The position numbers and the translations under genes are program-made. From DASXTB01 sp036505615 (GTDB taxonomy: Bacteria > Acidobacteriota > UBA6911 > JACQSX01), in NCBI GenBank assembly GCA_036505615.1, contig DASXTB010000152.1, positions 1 through 24,439 on the forward strand: a stretch of DNA of 24,439 bases. The letters run 5' to 3'. A model generated the notes under the pieces. It made no database searches. It worked only from the letters and a program-made list of their open reading frames with translations, and was not told the origin of the DNA. Position 1 is the first letter of the stretch. Each line of letters opens with the position of its first letter. Below, piece after piece: positions 18,460 through 24,439 of the stretch.

Positions 18460-19584
18460 ATGAAACCATCCAAATTTCTGCTTGCGCTAATTCTCCTTTC
18501 ACCAAGCATATCCTTTTGCGAAGCTGGCCAGGACAACTGGTTATCCTTATTCAACGGCAAGGACCTTTCCGGCTGGGTGGCCATGGGCGACAATCCCAAT
18601 TCGTTTCGCGCCGACCAGGGAACAATCTTTTCTACCGGTGCGGGAAACTATCCGAACTGGCTTCGCAGCGAAAGGGAATACGAGAATTTCGATTTGCGCC
18701 TTGAGTACATGACACCCAATTGGTGCGAGGCGGGCGTGCTCGTCCATGCGCCGCTCTATGGCCGCGCTTCCAAAGCCGGGATCAAGATCCATCTCCGGCA
18801 TGACCAGATCGACGAGGGCGCGCGTTCCACCGGCTCCATCTACGATGTACTGCCGCCCCTGGTGCAGGCGTCGAAACCTCAAAAGCAGTGGAATACGATG
18901 GAGATTCACGTTGATTGGCCAACGCTTCGCGTCACACTCAACGGCCAGATAATTCATGACGCCGACATGGAAAAAAACAGCAAGCTTCGATGGCGGCTGC
19001 GCCAGGGATACATCGGGTTCCAGGACATCGGACAACCGATCCGTTATCGAAGCATTGAAATTCGCGAGCTCCCTTCCAAGGAACGTTGGACTGCGCTTTC
19101 CAATGGAAAGGATCTCAGTGGATGGACCACGACAGGAACGGCGAGGTGGTCAGCGGAAGGTTCCACCTTCGTCGGATCCAACGGAGACGGCTACCTCGTC
19201 AGCAATGAGTCCTTCAGCAACTTTGAATTTCAAGTCTACGTCCGCACTTCAAAGTACGCCAACGGAGGAATCCAGTTTCGCTGGGAATCCGAGAAACTGA
19301 AGGGATATGAGGCGCAGATCTACAACGTCGTCGAAGCCACAAATCCCACTGGGAGCATTTACGGCATCGTTCCGGCCGTTGACCCGGACGCGCGCGATGG
19401 GGAGTGGTTTCTGATGCAAGTTATCTCGCAGGGGTCATACGCTGCCGTCCGGGTGAATGGAGAAACTGTGGCCGAATCGAGCCGTTTAACGATTCCTGAC
19501 CAAGGGAGGATCGCGCTGCAGATGCACAAGGAGGACGCGCGCGTCGAGTACAGGAATCTGAGGGTGAAGTTGCTGACAAAATGA
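18460..19584 (+). CDS. Secreted protein with two tandem DUF1080 domains
   Basis: The protein has 374 residues. The start at 18460 follows GGAG by six bases and opens a signal peptide (MKPSKFLLALILLSPSISFC, cleavage probably near residue 22). Domain 1 (about 26-204) starts WLSLFNGKDLSGW and ends GYIGFQDIGQPIRYRSIEIREL. Domain 2 (about 209-372) starts WTALSNGKDLSGW and ends GRIALQMHKEDARVEYRNLRVK. The two are clearly related but diverged, so this is an internal duplication and not a recent one. Family members act on 3-keto-glycosides in the periplasm or outside the cell. One domain could be catalytic and the other binding; that is inference. The gene follows a heptad array and is transcribed alone or with the core-MetE-like gene. 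Confidence 0.88.
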   Translation: MKPSKFLLALILLSPSISFCEAGQDNWLSLFNGKDLSGWVAMGDNPNSFRADQGTIFSTGAGNYPNWLRSEREYENFDLRLEYMTPNWCEAGVLVHAPLYGRASKAGIKIHLRHDQIDEGARSTGSIYDVLPPLVQASKPQKQWNTMEIHVDWPTLRVTLNGQIIHDADMEKNSKLRWRLRQGYIGFQDIGQPIRYRSIEIRELPSKERWTALSNGKDLSGWTTTGTARWSAEGSTFVGSNGDGYLVSNESFSNFEFQVYVRTSKYANGGIQFRWESEKLKGYEAQIYNVVEATNPTGSIYGIVPAVDPDARDGEWFLMQVISQGSYAAVRVNGETVAESSRLTIPDQGRIALQMHKEDARVEYRNLRVKLLTK

Positions 19585-19864
19585 GCCTAACCTCTCGTCG
19601 CCAGGCCGGAGCCAGCCCGCCGCAGGCGGGCGCAGCGCCGCGAAGCGGCGCTATTGGAGAGACGCCTCGTGGGGCGTCTCCTGCACGATGAGAGATTGTG
19701 CGGGAGACGCCCCACCGGCCGTCTCTCCAAAATGTCCACACTCTGACGGCGGCTGAAGCGGCCAGCTTCTACGCTCTACTGAAGTGCTTGAGCCGCTCAC
19801 TCTTCACTAACTAAATTAATCACTCGTTGCAGTGTTACCGCCGTGATAAGCCTTTGTGCTGAAC
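19585..19864. repeat. Convergent gap packed with GC hairpins
   Basis: Hairpins are visible at 19615-19631 (GCCCGCC arms), 19635-19651 (GCGCCGC arms) and 19659-19680 (GAGACGCC arms). The last is followed by an inverted copy (GGGAGACGCCCC, about 19702-19713) that allows a larger alternative stem. The hairpins lie between convergent genes and could serve as terminators, but no U-tract follows. The rest (19740-19864) shows nothing I can name. Confidence 0.65.
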
Positions 19865-20437
19865 CTAACCTCTCGCCGCCAGGGCCGGAGCTCCCAGGGA
19901 TGCAAAGACTTCCCGATAAAACTCCGGATGCGACATCCAAGTCTGAGCGGTCACAATTCTTCCATCCCGGACTGCCTCGTTGGTGCTGTAGTTTCCTCCA
20001 TTCGATTCAATTTCGAAGCGGAGATGTGCGTAGGCCGTCATGCAGGTTCCCTTTGCCAGCCCCGCGCTGATTAATATTTGAATGCCATGGCAGATTGCAA
20101 AGACCCATTTTCCCTTGTCATGAAATTCGCGCACGATGGCAATGAGTCGTTTGTCATTTCGCAAATACTCCGGTGCTCTTCCACCGAGAACCATAACTGC
20201 GTCGAATTGATCCACAACGACGTCGTCGAACGAGAGATCCGCCTCAGCACCGTAGCCGGTTCGCTCTATGTAGGTGTCCCAGCCGGGCTCGAAGTCGTGC
20301 ATCACCAGATGAAGCCTACGCTTGCTTGGAGCGGCGATCAGCGGCGCGTATCCCGCCTCTCGCAGCCGGTGCCCGGCATAAAGCACCTCGTAGCTTTCAC
20401 CTCCATCGCCCGTAATAATCAGGATTTTGTTTTTCAT
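19865..20437 (-). CDS. DJ-1/PfpI family protein
   Basis: The protein has 190 residues, the family's usual length. The nucleophile elbow is intact: C116 in KWVFAICHG, followed by H117. The N-terminal strand-loop ILIITGDGGESYEVLY offers E14 or E17 as the acidic partner, and FDAVMVLGGRAPEYLRND is the typical segment before the elbow. Members include deglycase/glyoxalase-like enzymes, intracellular peptidase-like proteins and stress chaperones; sequence alone does not choose between them. It is cytoplasmic, with no signal peptide. AAAGGA lies about eleven bases before the ATG. It is divergent from the sulfatase. A role in detoxifying reactive keto-sugars or other carbonyls would suit the neighbourhood but is only a suggestion. 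Confidence 0.88.
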   Translation of the reverse strand: MKNKILIITGDGGESYEVLYAGHRLREAGYAPLIAAPSKRRLHLVMHDFEPGWDTYIERTGYGAEADLSFDDVVVDQFDAVMVLGGRAPEYLRNDKRLIAIVREFHDKGKWVFAICHGIQILISAGLAKGTCMTAYAHLRFEIESNGGNYSTNEAVRDGRIVTAQTWMSHPEFYREVFASLGAPALAARG

Positions 20438-20744
20438 GACCAGTGAATCCTTTCGATATTGTTGATGCTCACCTCCACTTTACTATTATTTGGTGAAATC
20501 TTGCGCTTTCGACAAAATTTGGCGCTGAACAATGGAGCCTGTATCGACCTGGCCGAAGCCGGAGTTGGGCATCAACGCAAACAAGCAAGAAACAAGCCAC
20601 CAGCGGGAATGGAGAAAGGGACGGTTTTTCATGGATATTCCCCTCCCAAAGGACATGAAGGCGGTCTTTTAGAAACGCGACTCGCTGGAACGAATTATAA
20701 TGCGTTGCGCCGCTTCGCGGCGCCTGACGCCGAAGGTGTCAAGG
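20438..20744. other. Divergent gap, no gene seen; GC hairpin before the sulfatase start
   Basis: This 307-base gap between the PfpI-like gene and the sulfatase shows no supported gene. A perfect hairpin (GCGCCGC at 20707-20713, loop TTC, GCGGCGC at 20717-20723) sits just upstream of the sulfatase ribosome binding site and could fold in its leader RNA. No clear promoter was found. Confidence 0.5.
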
Positions 20745-22310
20745 ATGGTACGAATGGCTCGTCTTGTAAATTTATTGGCAGCGGTCCTGTTAACGGCGCA
20801 AATCATCCTCCTAGCCGTGCAACCTCAGCCTCAGCATCGCCCGTATGTCCTGGTTATTTATGCCGATCAGCATCGCTTTGACTGCCTCGGGGCCATGGGC
20901 AATCCGGACATAAAGACCCCTAACCTGGATGCTCTGGCGCGTGACGGCGTGCTGTTCCGCAACAGCTTCTGCACCTGGCCTGTCTGCACTCCTTCACGGT
21001 ATTCCCTGCTCAGTGGCCAGTACGTCCGCCAGCACCGAGGACGCTCCAACGTGGCAACTCTCCTGCCGTCAACTCCGACATTTGCCAATCTGCTGCGCGC
21101 TGCGGGGTACCAAACAAAGGCCGTTGGCAAGATGCACTTCATGCCGGCTTATCTTGATGTTGGGTTTACCGAGCTTCAACTGGCCGAGCAGAACGGCCGC
21201 GGACGCTTGGTAGATGACTATCACCGTTATCTGAAGCAGCAGGGGTTGATCGACTCCGTTGACCTGATGGACCAGGAACAACCCTACCGAAGCCGGGCGC
21301 CCGTAGAATACTGGCAGACCTTCGGGTCAGGCGCATCGAATCTCTCCGAGGAGCATCACTCGACGACATGGATCGGCAACCGCGCGGTGGAAACGATCTC
21401 CCAATGGAATCCCAACCGGCCGGGCCTGTTGATGGTGGGATTCATCAAGCCACATCATCCTTTCGATCCTCCGGTACCGTGGAACACCATGTACGATCCC
21501 GAGAAGTTGACGATCTTGCCCGGTTGGACCGAACAAGCGACGGAGCGCGACTTGGAGCGCCACGGCTACTTCGATAACAAGACACTTACACGGCCTGTGC
21601 TTAGACGGGTGATGGCACATTATTACGCTACGATTTCACAGTTGGATGCCCAGGTGGGCCGAATGATCCGTGTGCTCAAACAAAAGGGACTTTATGACGA
21701 GACATTGATCATCTATACAGCAGACCATGGTGAATATCTGGGATTCCATCATCTATTGCTGAAGGGCAACCTCATGTACGATCCTCTGATAAAGGTGCCC
21801 CTCATCATCAAATTTCCACAGGGAAAATACAAAGGCAAGGTGAGCGACACTCTGGTCAGCTCAATCGACGTTACCAGCACCCTCCTGCGCCAGTCAGGTT
21901 TGGGACCTGGGCCGGACATGCGCGGCCATCCGCTGCAGCCGGTATGCGCCGGCGAACAGCCCGGGCGGGATCTGACTTTTGCCGAAGATGGCAGCTTCGT
22001 AATGCTGCGTTCGCACAACCGGAAACTTCTTTACTCCAATCGCCCAGAGCGCTCTTTATTCTTTGATCTGGAGAAGGATCCGTTGGAGACGAACAATCTG
22101 GCGGACGATCTCCGATTCAAAGAGGAAATTCAGCAGATGAAGGATGCGCTGTTGAGCTGGTTTCAAGTTGACGCCCAGACTTCAGCGTATCTGGATCTGC
22201 AGGCTCGGCAGATCGGCCAGCCCAACGTACCTCCGGATCGGGTCGGTACGGAAAAGGAAATGGAGGATTACATCCGTATAAGAATGCGGAAGGCATTGCA
22301 AGCGAAGTGA
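20745..22310 (+). CDS. Exported sulfatase (type I, formylglycine)
   Basis: From the ATG at 20745 it has 521 residues. A hydrophobic signal segment (about 7-26, LVNLLAAVLLTAQIILLAVQ) precedes the alkaline-phosphatase-like fold. The formylglycine signature is complete: C81 in VCTPSRYSLLSG, which would be converted to formylglycine. Metal ligands are visible in VIYADQHR (D41, Q42) and TADHGEY (D327, H328). It should hydrolyse sulfate esters of glycans or small molecules in the periplasm; the sequence GFIKPHHPFDPP is common in choline- and glycan-sulfatase relatives. The exact substrate is unknown. The ATG at 20754 is an equally possible start; each has a purine-rich site (GAAGG or AAGG). The maturation enzyme is not in this window. 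A strong stem-loop follows 18 bases after the stop codon. Confidence 0.9.
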   Translation: MVRMARLVNLLAAVLLTAQIILLAVQPQPQHRPYVLVIYADQHRFDCLGAMGNPDIKTPNLDALARDGVLFRNSFCTWPVCTPSRYSLLSGQYVRQHRGRSNVATLLPSTPTFANLLRAAGYQTKAVGKMHFMPAYLDVGFTELQLAEQNGRGRLVDDYHRYLKQQGLIDSVDLMDQEQPYRSRAPVEYWQTFGSGASNLSEEHHSTTWIGNRAVETISQWNPNRPGLLMVGFIKPHHPFDPPVPWNTMYDPEKLTILPGWTEQATERDLERHGYFDNKTLTRPVLRRVMAHYYATISQLDAQVGRMIRVLKQKGLYDETLIIYTADHGEYLGFHHLLLKGNLMYDPLIKVPLIIKFPQGKYKGKVSDTLVSSIDVTSTLLRQSGLGPGPDMRGHPLQPVCAGEQPGRDLTFAEDGSFVMLRSHNRKLLYSNRPERSLFFDLEKDPLETNNLADDLRFKEEIQQMKDALLSWFQVDAQTSAYLDLQARQIGQPNVPPDRVGTEKEMEDYIRIRMRKALQAK

Positions 22311-22796
22311 AGGGCGAAGTCTTAAGATCCCGTTGTGCCCGCTGTGTCCTTGGTGGTGATGCGCTTTTTTTTCGAACCACAAAGGACACGGCGGGCACAA
22401 CGGGCGCCGTTATAAGAAAGCAAGCAAGGCTAGAGATTCTTCACCAAGACCTCGCAAGCGGCCGGTCGCTAAAGACTCGATTAACGAGCGTTAATTCTGC
22501 CCAACCAGGCTCATTTCGCACCGTGCAAAGGAGTTCCGGCAATGCGTAGGCAAATCTTTACCGGCCCGGACCGAGGTAATCACGTGAAACTGCAGTAAAA
22601 AATACAAGCCGGCTAGGCAATCTTTCGGCTCGTCGTTCGCTCTTCTAACGTTGCTCTCCAGTGTGTCGATGGCGTAAAATAGATTGTTTGGCAGAGTATG
22701 AAAACTTTTCGCTTTTAGTGCATCTAATTTGTATCATCGAGCGTAATCAAATTGGCTGGGTAGAGAGAGTAAGAAGGAATTGCCGGATTTTTCTCA
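22311..22796. other. Gap with a large stem-loop (22329-22404); remainder unassigned
   Basis: Two 29-base arms (22329-22357 and 22376-22404) match at 27 positions and flank an 18-base loop containing eight T. The arms belong to the GTGTCCTTTGTGG repeat family. The position directly after the sulfatase stop suggests a terminator or RNA-stabilising hairpin, although the T-run is in the loop and not after the stem. From 22405 to 22796 no gene is supported. An AT-rich stretch at about 22680-22750 is the likeliest promoter zone for the TonB gene, but hexamers are not clear. Confidence 0.6.
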
Positions 22797-23717
22797 ATGG
22801 CAGGAGCTTTCGTGGCCACTGTTTCAGGATTGACTAAGCCAATCCCCATATTTCATACATTTCAGGAACTCGAGTATTCAGAGAAGCCGAGTACTAAATT
22901 ACGCGTGGGCAGTTCGGTCTTCATCCACGGGACAATCCTGGCCGCCATCATCGCGTTTTATTACTTCAACATAGCCTCCCTTCCTTCAGAAGACGAGACT
23001 CCGATTTTGGCAATGATCAATCTCACGCACCCCCCCTCCATGTTGATTCCTGGTCCGACGCGGGGTGGCGGAGGCGGCGGAGGCGGCAAGCATGAGAAGA
23101 AGCCGGTAAGCAAGGGCGACATCCCGCCGGCGGTCAAGAATCAGATGGTTGCTCCGGAAGTTAAGAAGCCGGATCTGAAGGATTTGAAACTGGAAGTGAC
23201 GCAGAACATCCAGGCTCCCATTCAGTTCCCCAAACACATGCTGGGGGCTTATGGGGACATCTTTGCGCCTCCTGCCCCTTCGTCCAATGGACCGGGAGGT
23301 GGCGGAGGGATCGGCGCAGGCTCGGGGACAGGAATCGGTTCTGGGCGGGGTCCGGGTGTGGGACCGGGGAGCGGTGGCGGTTTTGGCGGCGGTAATGGCG
23401 GGGGCGTGGGCAACGGCGAGGGACCCTACGTCGGCGGCACCGGTGGAGTGGTGGACCCGGTTTTGATTCGCCAGACATTGCCGCACTACACCGACGAGGC
23501 CATCAAGGCGAAGATTCAGGGAGTGGTAGTGCTGCAGGCCATCATTCGCCGCACCGGAACGGTCGACCAGCCAAAGATCGTCCGATCGCTTGGCTATGGG
23601 TTGGACCAGGAAGCCATCCGATGCGTAGTCAACGAGTGGAAATTCAGACCCGGCTCACTCAATGGGCGCCCAGTGGATGTCTACGCCACGATCGAGATCA
23701 CCTTTACGCTTCGCTGA
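22797..23717 (+). CDS. TonB-like energy transducer with glycine-rich linker
   Basis: The protein has 306 residues. A cytoplasmic N-terminus with a charged stretch (ELEYSEKPSTKLRVG) leads into a single membrane segment (about 38-60, VGSSVFIHGTILAAIIAFYYFNI). A long periplasmic linker follows and then a TonB C-terminal domain (about 225-306; LPHYTDEAIKAKIQGVVVLQAIIRRTG and the closing VNEWKFRPGSLNGRPVDVYATIEITF). TonB transmits proton-motive-force energy from ExbB/ExbD to outer-membrane receptors, here probably for glycan or metal uptake. The linker is unusual: instead of Pro/Lys repeats it carries eight glycines at 90-97 and a Gly/Ser tract at 166-218. The start is uncertain because AAGGAA lies about 20 bases upstream; a GTG at 22812 is possible. 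No exbB or exbD is nearby. Confidence 0.88.
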   Translation: MAGAFVATVSGLTKPIPIFHTFQELEYSEKPSTKLRVGSSVFIHGTILAAIIAFYYFNIASLPSEDETPILAMINLTHPPSMLIPGPTRGGGGGGGGKHEKKPVSKGDIPPAVKNQMVAPEVKKPDLKDLKLEVTQNIQAPIQFPKHMLGAYGDIFAPPAPSSNGPGGGGGIGAGSGTGIGSGRGPGVGPGSGGGFGGGNGGGVGNGEGPYVGGTGGVVDPVLIRQTLPHYTDEAIKAKIQGVVVLQAIIRRTGTVDQPKIVRSLGYGLDQEAIRCVVNEWKFRPGSLNGRPVDVYATIEITFTLR

Positions 23718-24439
23718 CGAGAGTACGAGCGAGAAACCGCCAACCACGAAACGGCGATCCCCAAAACGTCATCCGTCATTTAGTCATTACTAGTCATCAT
23801 TAGCCCAGGCCACCGACGGGAATCGCGGCCGTTAGAACGTGAGAAAAAATCAGAACCGCGCCCGTGAGGGCGCGCGCGGAGAATCTAGCGTGGCTCTGCC
23901 GTTCACGTTGCCGCCGGACGTTATCACAGATCCAACGGTGGAACCTTCCGTATCCGGATGAAAGATGCGATGCATTCGTGTAGGTCTGATTCACCTGCGC
24001 GGGCTGACGCCCGCGAAGAGCAAATCAACTCGCCTCCGACCCCATCAGAACCCCGGGCGTTAGTTATTCAAGTCCGGCCGCCCCTGCCGGGGCGGGGACG
24101 TTAGGGTATCTGTTTCCAGGGGTTCGCAAAACACGCTCACCCCTGGCTATGTTCCGCACGCTCCTCCGGAGCGAGTTGGTGAGAGACCGATCCCGAGATA
24201 CGAACTATGAGTGTGGAAATGTAGAAACTCCAGCCGGGGGCGTTAGTTAGCCCGCGCGGGGAGACTCAATCTATGAGTATCCGTCTGCCATCAGACTTAC
24301 CTTTTGGGATTCACCCTGCGCGGGCTGACGCCCGCGGTTCTGTTGGTGAAGGTGGGATCGATTTTCCTGGCGCTTAGATCGATCAAGTCAAAGACAGCTC
24401 GAGTTTTGCAGGTGAGAGTGTCCGCTTGCTCACGCGCGC
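23718..24439. repeat. Gene-free right end rich in hairpins and dispersed repeats
   Basis: No supported gene in 722 bases. A 22-base direct repeat at 23994-24015 and 24315-24336 forms the same hairpin each time (stem CGCGGGC/GCCCGCG, loop TGAC); the loop and shape match the REP beside the RAYT gene. Further GC palindromes lie at about 23859-23878 and 24078-24094. The dispersed motif AATGTAGAAACTCCAG recurs at 24218-24233, close to a GTTAGTTAGCCCGCGCGGGG palindrome. Confidence 0.7.

Noticed and set aside
17987..18505. Minus-strand 172-residue open frame with repeated LPSAFCFLP
   Set aside because: It is a translation of the reverse strand of the heptad array and overlaps two well-supported plus-strand genes.
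20459..20881. Plus-strand 140-residue open frame before the sulfatase
   Set aside because: It overlaps the sulfatase start in another frame and shows no domain or good ribosome binding site.
22329..22404. Classical Rho-independent terminator
   Set aside because: The T-run is in the loop rather than after the stem, so it was recorded only as a stem-loop in the gap entry.
22680..22750. AT-rich stretch as a sigma-70 promoter for the TonB gene
   Set aside because: A possible TATCAT near 22732 has no convincing -35 partner, so no promoter was annotated.
23800..23994. Small minus-strand open frame in the right-hand gap
   Set aside because: No ribosome binding site or recognisable domain, and it covers palindromic repeats.

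Overview
The window looks like about 24 kb of an Acidobacteriota chromosome, most likely a soil lineage. The evidence is a moderately high GC content and a gene mix typical of Acidobacteria, Planctomycetes and Verrucomicrobia: a large PVC-type CxxCH cytochrome/beta-propeller protein, 3-keto-disaccharide hydrolase (DUF1080) proteins, a Tat-exported Gfo/Idh/MocA oxidoreductase, a PQQ dehydrogenase, a sulfatase and a glycine-rich TonB. No rRNA, tRNA, CRISPR array, phage module or plasmid function was seen. The phylum call is an inference from gene content, not from a marker gene.

Layout: the tail of a REP-associated tyrosine transposase (RAYT) at the left edge; a Tat-exported amidohydrolase (minus); a secreted cupin (plus); the 1157-residue CxxCH protein (plus); a complete RAYT (minus) inside an inverted pair of REP hairpins; a DUF1080 protein (plus); a hairpin-rich gap; an unrecognised multi-pass membrane protein (plus); a TPR protein (minus); a Gfo/Idh/MocA oxidoreductase (plus) converging on a PQQ dehydrogenase (minus); a minus-strand trio of SIS protein, ROK kinase and SDR; a divergent core-MetE-like protein (plus); a tandem DUF1080 protein (plus); a DJ-1/PfpI protein (minus); a sulfatase (plus); a TonB-like protein (plus); and about 700 bases of repeats.

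Most genes fit use of complex or modified carbohydrate. Sulfatase could desulfate glycans. DUF1080 and Gfo/Idh/MocA proteins belong to families of the 3-keto-sugar route. The PQQ enzyme and the CxxCH protein could oxidise sugars in the periplasm. ROK kinase, SIS and SDR would act on sugars in the cytoplasm, and TonB would energise outer-membrane uptake. The genes are mostly single units separated by repeats rather than one tight operon, so this joint role is an inference.

The most unusual feature is the repeat landscape. Arrays of degenerate seven-base units, with several different consensus heptads, sit in many intergenic gaps, often as inverted pairs, and also lie inside coding sequence: they encode the hydrophobic part of one signal peptide, the end of another, and an interdomain linker. 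A second class is REP-like hairpins with a GTAG (or GTAC) foot, including two that flank the RAYT gene and three copies of a two-hairpin BIME-like element just upstream of minus-strand genes. In two of those cases the element lies inside the open reading frame.
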